The position numbers were made by a program, and so were the translations under genes. This document shows, one piece after another, positions 25,411 to 33,253 of a DNA stretch of 39,592 nt. This stretch comes from Bacteroidales bacterium (GTDB lineage: Bacteria > Bacteroidota > Bacteroidia > Bacteroidales > UBA932), in contig JAEEVG010000019.1 in the NCBI GenBank assembly GCA_016290835.1, positions 1 through 39,592 of the forward strand, given 5' to 3'. Under the pieces are notes generated by a model, which did not search any database, was not told the DNA's origin, and saw only the letters and a program-made list of their open reading frames with translations. Within the stretch, counting starts at the first letter, position 1. The number at the start of each line of letters is the position of its first letter.

Positions 25411-25484
25411 TGATTCCGCGGGGACTCGAACCCCGGACCCACAGCTTAGAAGGCTGTTGCTCTATCCAACTGAGCTACGGAACC
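25411..25484 (-). tRNA. tRNA-Arg (anticodon TCT)
   Basis: A complete 74-base cloverleaf on the minus strand. The acceptor stem is GGTTCCG / CGGAATC with one G-U pair and discriminator A. The D-arm is GCTC...GAGC. The anticodon stem is ACAGC / GCTGT around CTTCTAA, giving anticodon TCT, which reads AGA. The T-arm is CGGGG / CCCCG with loop TTCGAGT. The 3' CCA is not encoded. It is followed by a strong terminator and preceded by a TATATTTG box at 25536-25529. Confidence 0.96.
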
Positions 25485-25488
25485 AGCA

Positions 25489-25536
25489 TATATTTGCACG
25501 CCGCCCCGCGCTCAGGCGGAACGGCGTGCAAATATA
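25489..25536. repeat. 15-bp perfect inverted repeat upstream of the tRNA
   Basis: TATATTTGCACGCCG (25489-25503) is exactly complementary to 25522-25536, with 18 bases between. Each arm contains TATATTTG, a match to the TAnnTTTG promoter box. The right arm reads toward the tRNA on the minus strand (box at 25536-25529) and the left arm reads away on the plus strand. The repeat lies between the stop of the TonB-dependent receptor gene and the tRNA. Confidence 0.8.
25529..25536 (-). promoter_or_regulatory. -7 box for tRNA-Arg
   Basis: TATATTTG on the minus strand, fitting TAnnTTTG, 44 bases before the mature tRNA 5' end. It is part of the right arm of the inverted repeat. Confidence 0.5.
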
Positions 25537-25558
25537 CGGATTATTGGTGGAAATCCAA

Positions 25559-27421
25559 TCAGAAGTTGAGAGAGACGCCGCCAAGCACCGTGATGCCGGG
25601 CTCGGGGAAGCCGAGCATGGTCTGGTATTGGCGGTTCAGCAGGTTCTCCCCGCGCACGAAGAGGGTGATCCAATCCGCGGCGCGATAGGAAAGGCGGGCC
25701 TTGAGGTCGGCGTAGTTGCTCTTGACGGCATTGTCACCCGTGGAAAGGTAGAGATCCTTGATGCCCATCAGGCCGAGGTTGGCGCTGAAGCGGCCGGGAG
25801 TCCAGGTGGCGGACACATAAGCCTTGTGGACCGGAGCACCGGTGTAGATGGTCCCCATATGGAGATAGCTGTAGTTGGCGTTGAACTTGAGCTGGTCCGT
25901 GGCCAGCCAGTCGGCGCTGAACTCCACGCCCTTGTTCTCGAAGGCCCCGACATTGCGGTTGGCGCGCTTGCCGTCCACGACATTGACCTCGATGATGTTG
26001 CTGCCCTTGGTGTAGAAGAGGCTCAGCTCGGTGTTGATCCGGCCGTCCAGGAAATGCTGGGCATAGGTAAAATCATAGCTCCAGGCACGCTCGGGCAGCA
26101 GGTCCTCATTGGCCACCGCATACATATAGAGCTCGCGCAGGTTCGGGGTGCGGAAACCCTTGGACGCGGAGAGCTTGAGGCTGGCGCCCGGCCATGCGAG
26201 CACACTCACGCCGGCCTGCGGAATCCACTCCACGCCGTAGAGGCTGTGGTGCTCCATCCGGATACCGCCCTCGAAGGTCACGGGACCGAGCACCTGCTGG
26301 GCCAGCAGGTAGCCCGCCTCCTCGTGGAGTTTCTTGTGGTCCGCGTAGATCTCGGTGGTGGGATTGCGGTAGGCATTGCCGCCATAGAGTTTGAGGTCCA
26401 CGCCGGCGGTCAGGGTATTGCCCTCGAACAGGCGGAAGGCCTGGAAGAGGTTGAAGCCGCCCTGGTAGTCCGTGCTGTTGAAGAGATAGGGCTGGGGCTT
26501 GCCCCCGGCGGCATAGCCGTCGTTGATGACGTGCTTACCGGCGTTGTAGTAGAAATTGAGCCCGCCGTCGGTGCGCTCGTAATGGTTCTCCAGCGACAGC
26601 CAGGACATCATACGGGTGATGTCGGCCGTGCCCTCGAACATCGGTTTGTCCACGGTGCCCGGGTTCTCGGAATAAGCTTTCACGACGTTCACGTCGCCGG
26701 ACAGGCGCCAGGCGGCGGAGAGGTCGTAGGAAGCCTTGAGCATCCCGCTGGTGGAGCGGAAGGCGGAATTCTCGCGGTGGCCGGCCGTGCGGTCGTGGCC
26801 GACGTTGGCGGTCAGCGAGAAGCGGCCGTTGGAATACTGCTCGGTGGCGGAGGCGCGCCAGGTGCCGTAGGAGCCGCCCATCAACTTGACGTTGACGCGG
26901 TTGCCGAGGAAATTGGGCTGGCGGGTAATGATGTTGATGGCACCGCCCATCGCATTGGAGCCATAGAGGACGGAGGCCGCTCCCCGCGTCACCTCGACGC
27001 GCTCGGCCAGGTCGGCCAGGTACTCGTCGGCCACGGCGTGGCCGTAGATGGACTGGTACTGCGGGTGGCCGTCGATGAGCACGAGGGTACGGCCGCTGGC
27101 GGCGCTGAAGCCGCGCAGGGAGATGCCGCCGGCGGCGCCGGACGACACACCGTAACCCGTCACGCCGCGCGAAGTCACGAACAGACCCGGGACCTCCTCC
27201 ATCAGCGAGGGCATCAGGGCGCTCTCATCGCTGGTCGCGATGCGGGCGCGCCCCACCACGGACACGGGGGCGGGAATGCGGTCGCGCTCCATCGCCACGC
27301 GGGTGCCGGTGACGACGGCGCTGCGAAGGGTATCGATAATCTCTTCTTCGGGCTGGGCAGGGGCTGCCTGCAGGAAGGTCGCAGCACTCAGGGCTGCGAG
27401 AAGCATAAAGAATCGTTTCAT
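25559..27421 (-). CDS. TonB-dependent outer-membrane receptor
   Basis: A 620-residue receptor of the BtuB/CirA type. It has a signal peptide (about 1-20), a short linker with a TonB-box-like DTLRSAVVTGTR near 30-41, and a plug domain (about 45-170) with the typical VPGLFVT, SLRGF, VLIDGHP and RGAASVLYGSNAMGGAINIIT segments. A 22-strand barrel follows, ending in aromatic F (SLNF). It takes up an unidentified ligand, such as a siderophore, haem or cobalamin, using energy from TonB. It lacks the carboxypeptidase-like domain of SusC proteins. It diverges from an AraC-type regulator, with tandem operator-like repeats between them; its own promoter is only a degenerate TACTTTG near 27447-27441. Confidence 0.92.
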   Translation of the reverse strand: MKRFFMLLAALSAATFLQAAPAQPEEEIIDTLRSAVVTGTRVAMERDRIPAPVSVVGRARIATSDESALMPSLMEEVPGLFVTSRGVTGYGVSSGAAGGISLRGFSAASGRTLVLIDGHPQYQSIYGHAVADEYLADLAERVEVTRGAASVLYGSNAMGGAINIITRQPNFLGNRVNVKLMGGSYGTWRASATEQYSNGRFSLTANVGHDRTAGHRENSAFRSTSGMLKASYDLSAAWRLSGDVNVVKAYSENPGTVDKPMFEGTADITRMMSWLSLENHYERTDGGLNFYYNAGKHVINDGYAAGGKPQPYLFNSTDYQGGFNLFQAFRLFEGNTLTAGVDLKLYGGNAYRNPTTEIYADHKKLHEEAGYLLAQQVLGPVTFEGGIRMEHHSLYGVEWIPQAGVSVLAWPGASLKLSASKGFRTPNLRELYMYAVANEDLLPERAWSYDFTYAQHFLDGRINTELSLFYTKGSNIIEVNVVDGKRANRNVGAFENKGVEFSADWLATDQLKFNANYSYLHMGTIYTGAPVHKAYVSATWTPGRFSANLGLMGIKDLYLSTGDNAVKSNYADLKARLSYRAADWITLFVRGENLLNRQYQTMLGFPEPGITVLGGVSLNF

Positions 27422-27468
27422 CGGTCAAATAATTGTGAATGCAAAGTAAATACATCCGCGGGAGAATG

Positions 27469-27508
27469 ATTTGACTGAAAAGTCCAGATTATTTGACTGA
27501 AAAGTCCA
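27469..27508 (+). promoter_or_regulatory. tandem 18-bp operator-like repeats
   Basis: ATTTGACTGAAAAGTCCA occurs twice without mismatch, at 27469-27486 and 27491-27508, a 22-base period (two helical turns). Each unit holds a small palindrome GACT-GAAA-AGTC. The second copy ends 9 bases before the -7 box of the AraC-type gene, covering its -33 region. Direct repeats two turns apart are a usual layout for AraC-family binding. Confidence 0.75.
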
Positions 27509-27517
27509 CAAAATGCT

Positions 27518-27525
27518 TATCTTTG
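27518..27525 (+). promoter_or_regulatory. -7 box for the AraC-type regulator
   Basis: TATCTTTG fits TAnnTTTG and ends 5 bases before the ATG at 27531. TTTG at 27492-27495 may be the -33 element. Confidence 0.6.
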
Positions 27526-27530
27526 CCCTT

Positions 27531-28364
27531 ATGGAAGGATACAGCCGCATCAACTACTCCGGCGTCGTGCTCTCCCGGGTGGACCGGGAGGACGTCCGCG
27601 AGCCGGTCCACATCAAAGAACACACCCTGCTCTACATCCGCTCCGGCCGGGCGGAAGTGGTCTTCGAGGGGCGCAGGACGCCGCTTGCCGCAGGCGACTG
27701 CGTATTCCTGCGCAAAGACCACCGCGTGGTCGTGGACGCCTGGGCCCCGGAAGGAGGCGGCATCCCCTTCCAGTCGGTGGCCCTCTTCTTCTGCCGCAAA
27801 TTCCTGCTCTCCTATTTCAAGACGCTCAGCCGCGAAGAACTCCCGCTGGACGCCCGCCCGGTGGCCGGCGCCGCGCTCAAGATCCCGGCCGGGCCGGAAC
27901 TCGAGAGCCTTTTCCTCTCGCTCACCCCCTACCTCGACTCAGCGGACGCCATCCCCCAGGAGGTGGCGTGGATGAAGCGCCGGGAGGGCCTGCGCTGCGT
28001 GCTGGCGGCCGACCGGGGCTTCTACGCCTCGCTCTTCGACTTCAAACAGCCCTGGAAAATCGACCTGCCGTCCTTTATGGAGGAGAACTACCTCTACGAC
28101 CTGTCCATCCCCGAACTCGCCCGCTACTCGGGACGCAGCCTGTCGTCTTTCAAGCGGGATTTCAAGAAGATCAGCCCGCTCACACCGGAGAAATGGATCC
28201 TACAGAGACGCCTCGGCGACGCGCACCGACTGCTCTCCGCAGGCGGGTGCCGCGTCGCCGACGCGATGCTGGAATCGGGATTCAAGGACCCGGCCTTCTT
28301 CAGCCGGGCGTATAAGCAGCAGTACGGCTATTCCCCGCGGGAAACGCCGAAGGCTCAGTCGTGA
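27531..28364 (+). CDS. AraC family transcriptional regulator
   Basis: A 277-residue regulator. The N-terminal part (about 1-150) is a cupin-like sensor domain (HTLLYIRSGRAEVVF, then AAGDCVFLRKDH). The C-terminal part (about 175-275) carries two helix-turn-helix units, LSIPELARYSGRSLSSFKRDFKK and RVADAMLESGFKDPAFFSRAYKQQYGYSP, the usual AraC signature. ATG 27531 is chosen because the earlier in-frame ATG at 27513 lies upstream of the promoter box. It diverges from the TonB-dependent receptor across a tandem repeat and probably controls itself, the receptor, or both. Its stop overlaps the convergent yitT-like gene by 10 bases. Confidence 0.9.
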   Translation: MEGYSRINYSGVVLSRVDREDVREPVHIKEHTLLYIRSGRAEVVFEGRRTPLAAGDCVFLRKDHRVVVDAWAPEGGGIPFQSVALFFCRKFLLSYFKTLSREELPLDARPVAGAALKIPAGPELESLFLSLTPYLDSADAIPQEVAWMKRREGLRCVLAADRGFYASLFDFKQPWKIDLPSFMEENYLYDLSIPELARYSGRSLSSFKRDFKKISPLTPEKWILQRRLGDAHRLLSAGGCRVADAMLESGFKDPAFFSRAYKQQYGYSPRETPKAQS

Positions 28365-29287
28365 TGGTGCCGCTTGTGCTCTGACCAGAGGCCGTACACC
28401 TCGCTGACGTTGCCGGCGGTGATGAAGGCATCGATTTTCTGCTCGCGGATGAAATTCATCAGGTCCGCGAATTCGTCCTTGGTCAGCAGGGTCTGGATCT
28501 CCATCCGCTTCTCGCCCTTGTAGCCGCCCGTAACCTCATAGAGGGAGCAGCCGCGCACGATCTTGTTGACGATATAGTCGCGCAGCACTTCGTGCTCGTC
28601 CGAGATGATGCAGACGCGCTTGCGCCGGCTCAGGCTCGCCATGAAATAGTCCACGATCAGGCCGTTGATCCAGGTACCGATCAGACCGATGATCACCAGC
28701 CGGAACGGGTTCACGGTGAAGGCCGTGCAGCAGATGACCACGCCCGCGATGGTCACGGACAGGCCGATGTCGAAGTGAAGGTACTTGTTGACGATCTTGG
28801 CGAGGATGTCCAGGCCGCCCGTGGAGGCGTTGATGCGGAACATGATGGCCTGCGACATGCTCAGGATGAGCACGAAGCAGAGCAGGTCGAACCACAGGTC
28901 ACCCATCACGGAAGTCTCGCCCGGAGCGAGCAGGTTGGTATAAGGGCATATCTTCTCCCAGATGTCCATCATCGGGCCGAGGATCAGGGCCGTGTAGCAG
29001 GTCTTGAGGCCGAACTCCTTGCCGATGAGGAAGTAGGCCAGGACCAGCAGAATGGCATTGATGACGAGCACGACGGTGGATACCTTGACGGCGATGCCCG
29101 CGTTCTCGAACAGGGCGCTGATGACAATGGACAGACCGGAGATGCTGCCGACGACGATCTTGCTCGGCACGAGGAAATAGTACACGGCGGCCGCGGCGAT
29201 GAACATGCCGACGGTCATGATCAGGAGTTCCTTCCAGAATTTCCAGGTCCCGAGCGGAGCAGTCAGTTTTTTCAGGTTCAGGTCCAT
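28355..29287 (-). CDS. YitT family membrane protein
   Basis: A 310-residue protein with five to six membrane helices (about residues 20-220, the YitT/DUF161 region, including VGSISGLSIVI and INASTGGLDILAKIVN) and a C-terminal soluble DUF2179 domain (about 225-300, with GCSLYEVTGGYKGEKRMEIQTLL). The C-terminus is His-rich (HKRHHHD). The function of the family is unknown. It starts 12 bases behind the nfnB stop, so it is probably the third gene of the nfnA-nfnB operon. Confidence 0.9.
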   Translation of the reverse strand: MDLNLKKLTAPLGTWKFWKELLIMTVGMFIAAAAVYYFLVPSKIVVGSISGLSIVISALFENAGIAVKVSTVVLVINAILLVLAYFLIGKEFGLKTCYTALILGPMMDIWEKICPYTNLLAPGETSVMGDLWFDLLCFVLILSMSQAIMFRINASTGGLDILAKIVNKYLHFDIGLSVTIAGVVICCTAFTVNPFRLVIIGLIGTWINGLIVDYFMASLSRRKRVCIISDEHEVLRDYIVNKIVRGCSLYEVTGGYKGEKRMEIQTLLTKDEFADLMNFIREQKIDAFITAGNVSEVYGLWSEHKRHHHD

Positions 29288-29299
29288 CAGAGTGGAATT

Positions 29300-30682
29300 T
29301 TATTTCGCTTTGAGGTAGGCGTCGATGGCCTTGGCGGCCGTACGACCGGCGCCCATCGCCAGGATCACGGTCGCGGCGCCGGTGACGGCGTCGCCGCCGG
29401 CAAACACGCCCGGGCGTGTGGTTGCCCCCTGCTCGTCGGCCACAAGGCAGCCGCGGCGGGTGATGTCGAGCCCCTTCGTCGTCTTGGAAATCAGCGGGTT
29501 GGGCGAGGTTCCGAGGGCCATGATCACGGTCTCGGTCGGGATTTCGAACTCCGATCCCGGAATAGGAATCGGGCTGCGGCGGCCGCTCTCGTCGGGCTCG
29601 CCGAGTTCCATCCGGATGCACTTCAGGGCCTTCACCCAGCCGCGCTCGTCGCCCAGGACCTCCACGGGATTGGTCAGCATATCGAAGATGATGCCTTCTT
29701 GGATGGCGTGGTGGACCTCCTCGCGGCGGGCCGGCAGTTCGGCCTCCGTGCGGCGATAGACGATGTGCACCTCCGCCCCGAGGCGCAGGGCCGTGCGGGC
29801 GGCATCCATCGCGACGTTGCCGCCGCCCACGACGCAGACCTTCGCACCGGCGTGGATCGGGGTCAGGTAGTCTTCGCGCCAGGCTTTCATCAGGTTGTTG
29901 CGGGTGAGGAACTCATTGGCGGAAAAGACGCCGCAGAGGTTCTCGCCGGGGATGTTCATGAACTTCGGGAGACCGGCGCCGGTGCCGATGAAGACGGCCT
30001 CGAAGCCCTCGCGGTCCATCAGTTCATCGATGGTGATCGTGCGGCCCACGATGACGTTGGTCTCGATCTTGACGCCCAGGGCGCGCACCGCATTGATTTC
30101 GTGGCGCAGGACGCGCTCTTTGGGGAGACGGAACTCCGGGATGCCGTACTCCAGCACGCCGCCGGCCTTGTGGAGCGCCTCGAAAATCGTCACGTCGTAG
30201 CCCCACTTCGCCAGATCGCTCGCACAAGCCAGGCCGGCAGGCCCGGACCCGATCACAGCCACTTTCCGGCCATTCGTCACAATCTCCTTCTTCGCGGGCT
30301 CCAAATCCCTGGAGTAGTCAGCGACGAAACGCTCGAGTTTGCCGATCGCCACCGGCTCTCCCTTGACGCCGAGGATGCAACTTCCCTCGCACTGCGTCTC
30401 CTGCGGACAAACCCGCCCGCAGACGGCCGGCAGCGAAGAATCCTCCGCTATCACGGCAGCCGCCGCGGCGATATCGCCGGCGGCGACCTGCGCGATGAAA
30501 CGCGGAATCTGCAGCCCCACCGGACAGGCCGTCACGCAGCGGGGATTGCGGCAATTCAGGCAGCGGGAAGCCTCCAGGAGGGCCTCCTCCTGATTGTAGC
30601 CAAAACATACTTCTTCAAAATTGGTCGCGCGGACCTTGGGGTCCTGCTCGCGCACCGGAACACGGGGAATTCGGTTAGCCAT
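29300..30682 (-). CDS. nfnB: NfnB / glutamate synthase small-subunit-like flavoprotein
   Basis: A 460-residue flavoprotein. The N-terminal domain holds two [4Fe-4S] sites: C41, C44, C49, C53 and C88, C92, C98, C102. The FAD-binding motif VIGSGPAG is at 144-150 and a NADP-type motif VVGGGNVAMDAA lies near 285. It is often annotated as NADPH-dependent glutamate synthase (gltA/sudA), but no GltB large subunit is here. The partner in front of it is an NfnA-type protein, so the pair fits the NADH-dependent ferredoxin:NADP+ oxidoreductase NfnAB (electron bifurcation). Sulfide dehydrogenase SudAB is the same architecture. The ATG at 30682 is one base behind the nfnA stop and has a GGGAGGGG Shine-Dalgarno site. 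Confidence 0.85.
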   Translation of the reverse strand: MANRIPRVPVREQDPKVRATNFEEVCFGYNQEEALLEASRCLNCRNPRCVTACPVGLQIPRFIAQVAAGDIAAAAAVIAEDSSLPAVCGRVCPQETQCEGSCILGVKGEPVAIGKLERFVADYSRDLEPAKKEIVTNGRKVAVIGSGPAGLACASDLAKWGYDVTIFEALHKAGGVLEYGIPEFRLPKERVLRHEINAVRALGVKIETNVIVGRTITIDELMDREGFEAVFIGTGAGLPKFMNIPGENLCGVFSANEFLTRNNLMKAWREDYLTPIHAGAKVCVVGGGNVAMDAARTALRLGAEVHIVYRRTEAELPARREEVHHAIQEGIIFDMLTNPVEVLGDERGWVKALKCIRMELGEPDESGRRSPIPIPGSEFEIPTETVIMALGTSPNPLISKTTKGLDITRRGCLVADEQGATTRPGVFAGGDAVTGAATVILAMGAGRTAAKAIDAYLKAK

Positions 30683-30683
30683 C

Positions 30684-31547
30684 TTATTTGCCCCTCCCTA
30701 TTTTACAAACATGTTTCTCATTCGCAGCGGCCTCCTCGGCCTTGTACTGACCCTGGCGGCGCATCGCTTCGTCGAAATCCACGAGATAGCCGTCGAACTC
30801 CGGCCCCTCGACGCACGCGAAACGCGTCTTGCCCCCCACGCTCACGCGGCAGGCCCCGCACATCCCGGTCCCGTCCACCATCAAGGTATTGAGACTCACG
30901 ATGATGGGAAGACCGAGCTTCTTCGCGGTCAAGGTCGTAAACTTCATCATGATCATCGGACCGATCGCCACGGCCTGGGTGTACTTGCGCCCATCCTGGA
31001 CGACCAGTTTCTCCAGCAGGGCCGTCACCATCCCGTGGAAACCCTCGGAACCGTCGTCGGTGCAGATGAAGAGGTTGTCGCATACGGCGGCCATCTCCTC
31101 CTTGTAGATGAGCAGGTCCTTCGTCTTCGCGCCGATGATCACGTCCACCGGCACGCCCCGGCTGTGCAGCCACTTGGCCTGCGGATAGACGGGGGCCGTG
31201 CCCACGCCGCCGGCGATGAAGATATAGCGCATCCCGGCAAGTTTCCCGGGGCTCATCTCCACGAATTCGGAGGGCAGGCCCAGGGGGCCCACCACATCGC
31301 TGAAACACTCCCCGACCTCGCAGGCATTGATGTCGGCGGTAGAGGCGCCGATCTGCTGGGTGACGATGGTCACGCTCCCGCGCTCGGGATCGAAATCACT
31401 GATGGTCAGCGGGATCCGTTCGCCCTGCTCGTCCGGGCGGACGATCAGGAACTGGCCCGGCTGCGCTGAGACAGCCACCCGCGGGGCCTTCACATCCATC
31501 CGACAAATCGTCGGAGTCAGCATCTCTTTGGACAGGATCTGATACAT
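30684..31547 (-). CDS. nfnA: NfnA / sulfide-dihydroorotate dehydrogenase-like subunit
   Basis: A 287-residue FAD/NAD-binding reductase subunit of the PyrK/SudB/NfnA type. It has an N-terminal FAD domain (about 1-100), an NAD-binding domain beginning IAGGVGTAPVYP near 111-122, and a C-terminal [2Fe-2S] site with C230, C233 and C245 in the VDGTGMCGAC segment (D225 may be the fourth ligand). With NfnB it would couple NADH, NADPH and ferredoxin. The ATG at 31547 is chosen because it lies 5 bases behind a TATCTTTG box; the open frame upstream crosses the susD terminator and is not coding. Confidence 0.87.
   Translation of the reverse strand: MYQILSKEMLTPTICRMDVKAPRVAVSAQPGQFLIVRPDEQGERIPLTISDFDPERGSVTIVTQQIGASTADINACEVGECFSDVVGPLGLPSEFVEMSPGKLAGMRYIFIAGGVGTAPVYPQAKWLHSRGVPVDVIIGAKTKDLLIYKEEMAAVCDNLFICTDDGSEGFHGMVTALLEKLVVQDGRKYTQAVAIGPMIMMKFTTLTAKKLGLPIIVSLNTLMVDGTGMCGACRVSVGGKTRFACVEGPEFDGYLVDFDEAMRRQGQYKAEEAAANEKHVCKIGRGK
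30691..30698 (-). promoter_or_regulatory. strong Shine-Dalgarno of nfnB
   Basis: GGGAGGGG on the minus strand, within the last codons of nfnA, 8 bases before the nfnB ATG. Strong sites of this kind are uncommon in Bacteroidetes. Confidence 0.65.
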
Positions 31548-31552
31548 ATCTT

Positions 31553-31560
31553 CAAAGATA
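31553..31560 (-). promoter_or_regulatory. -7 box for nfnA-nfnB-yitT operon
   Basis: TATCTTTG on the minus strand, 5 bases before the nfnA ATG, so the mRNA is probably leaderless. Confidence 0.6.
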
Positions 31561-31562
31561 CA

Positions 31563-31596
31563 CAAAAAATCCCGACCTGCGCTTGCAGGCCGGGAT
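31563..31596 (-). terminator. Rho-independent terminator after susD
   Basis: On the minus strand a 12-bp stem ATCCCGGCCTGC / GCAGGTCGGGAT (one wobble pair) around AAGC, followed by TTTTTT. It separates the susCD transcript from the nfn promoter. Confidence 0.85.
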
Positions 31597-31615
31597 AATT
31601 TAGCGAATGAGCCGA

Positions 31616-33235
31616 TTAATAGCCCGGGTTGTTGCTCCAGTCGGTCAGCTGGACCTGATCGTAAGGGATCGGGAAGAGCACATCGTCGGTGTTGAAGCGC
31701 CACACGGCCGGGGTGCCGCTGGCAGTCTTCTCGTCGGTGACGACCATACCGTTGTCGCTGCCCTGATGCAGGGCGGAGAGGCCCGGGGTGCGGTGATTGT
31801 AGTGCGCCGTCATCACGGCATTCAGCCGCTTGTTGCGGAGCAGGTCGAACCAGCGGTGACCCTCGAAGCAGAGCTCGCGCAGGGATTCGTCCTCCAGCGC
31901 CTTCTTGATATTGTCCTTGCCGCTCACGGAGATCTCCGGAGCACCGGCGCGGGTACGGATCATGTTGATGTACTTCACCGCGTCGCCGCCCGTCTCGTTG
32001 AGGCACTCCGCATACATCAGCAGCACGCCGCCGTAGCGGTAGATGATGTTGTCGCAGCTCGAACGGCAGGTCGTCAGACCCTGGTTCGCGAAGTCGAAGT
32101 ACTTCAGCGTGTTGGGGATATTGGCGTGGGTGCCGCCCGTGTCCGGGTTGGTGTACACCGTCACCTCGGCCGTCGCCATGTCGACCGCCTGGGTGTCATA
32201 CGTGCCGGAATAGACCAGCTTGGTCAGACGCTCGTCGGCCGGGTTCTCGCGAAGCTTGTTCCACAGCTCCCAGGTCATCAGCAGGCCGCCGCCGCCACCA
32301 CCGATCGTGATGGTGAACTTCGTGCCGTCCGGATAGGTGTAGATCGGCTGCGTGCCCGGCATACCGCCGTTGATGTAGCAGGAGCTCATGAAGCCGTTGG
32401 CCACCACCGTCGCGCCGTTGTTGAACTGCGCCGCGAAGATGATCTCCTTGCCGTTCGGGTTCGCGGAGTTGTAAATGTCTGCCACGTGCGCCTCCAGGCC
32501 AAGCTTGGTCGGGTTGGCGTTCGCGAAGTTGATCACATTCTCCAGCGTGGTCTTCGCACCGCTGTAGTTGCCGCGGGTCATCTGCACCTCGCCAAGCAGC
32601 GTCCAGGCGGCGATCTTCGTCGCGCGGCCCTGTTCGGCGGCAGCCGTGCGGGTCTCCGGCAGGCCGGAGATGGCCGCCGTCAGGTCGCTCTCGATCTGGG
32701 CATAGACGTTCTCCACGGACTCGCGGGGATAGGTGTAGAGGTCCTTGTAGTTGCCGATCACGCTGGTCGTCAGCGGGCAGGCGCCGAACAGGCGGACCAG
32801 GTTGAAGTAGGCGTAGGCCCGCAGGAACTTCGCCTCCGCCACCAGGCTCGCATTCTGAAGGTCGGCCTCGTGGTCGGTCACGATGTTGCAGCGGTTGATC
32901 ATGTAGTAGCTGTTGGACCACACGCCGCTGGAGATGCCGAAGGTGGCGTCCCAGGTGCACTCGTTCAGCGCGATGGCGTCCGTGCTGTTGTTGCGCTTGC
33001 CGTTGTAGGCCTCGTCCGTTCCCACGCTGTTGATCGTGATGATGCTGGACGAGATCGAACGCAGGTAGTAGTAGGCATCGTAGAGGATGGTCAGGGCCTC
33101 GGAGTCATTCTTGACGTAGGTCTCCATCTGCATCGAGTCCGTCGGATACTTGTCGAAGGCTTTGTCGCTGCAGGAAGTGGCGGTCAGCGCCGCCAGGCCG
33201 AGTACGATGATGGATATTTTATTGATGGTCTTCAT
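31616..33235 (-). CDS. SusD/RagB family nutrient-binding lipoprotein
   Basis: A 539-residue outer-membrane lipoprotein, lipobox TATSC with C22 lipidated. It has the SusD fold: helical repeats near 100-240 (AEAKFLRAYAYFNLVRLFG is a hallmark) and a C-terminal ELCFEGHRWFDLLR segment followed by FPIPYDQVQ. It binds a nutrient at the cell surface for the SusC channel. The ATG at 33235 is preferred over the in-frame ATG at 33250 because it directly precedes the signal peptide and sits 7 bases behind a GGAGG site. A run of six glycines (codons at 32302-32285) is unusual. No glycosidase or peptidase gene is adjacent, so the substrate cannot be inferred. Confidence 0.93.
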   Translation of the reverse strand: MKTINKISIIVLGLAALTATSCSDKAFDKYPTDSMQMETYVKNDSEALTILYDAYYYLRSISSSIITINSVGTDEAYNGKRNNSTDAIALNECTWDATFGISSGVWSNSYYMINRCNIVTDHEADLQNASLVAEAKFLRAYAYFNLVRLFGACPLTTSVIGNYKDLYTYPRESVENVYAQIESDLTAAISGLPETRTAAAEQGRATKIAAWTLLGEVQMTRGNYSGAKTTLENVINFANANPTKLGLEAHVADIYNSANPNGKEIIFAAQFNNGATVVANGFMSSCYINGGMPGTQPIYTYPDGTKFTITIGGGGGGLLMTWELWNKLRENPADERLTKLVYSGTYDTQAVDMATAEVTVYTNPDTGGTHANIPNTLKYFDFANQGLTTCRSSCDNIIYRYGGVLLMYAECLNETGGDAVKYINMIRTRAGAPEISVSGKDNIKKALEDESLRELCFEGHRWFDLLRNKRLNAVMTAHYNHRTPGLSALHQGSDNGMVVTDEKTASGTPAVWRFNTDDVLFPIPYDQVQLTDWSNNPGY

Positions 33236-33242
33236 AAATGAT

Positions 33243-33248
33243 CCTCCC
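33243..33248 (-). promoter_or_regulatory. Shine-Dalgarno that decides the susD start
   Basis: GGGAGG on the minus strand, 7 bases before the ATG at 33235. The alternative ATG at 33250 lies upstream of it. Confidence 0.7.
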
Positions 33249-33253
33249 ATAGC

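Noticed and set aside
27513-27530. Earlier ATG for the AraC-type regulator
   Set aside because: It precedes the promoter box at 27518-27525, so it would not be on the mRNA.
31548-32006. Upstream extension of nfnA into susD
   Set aside because: It crosses a Rho-independent terminator and the promoter box, and does not resemble the family.
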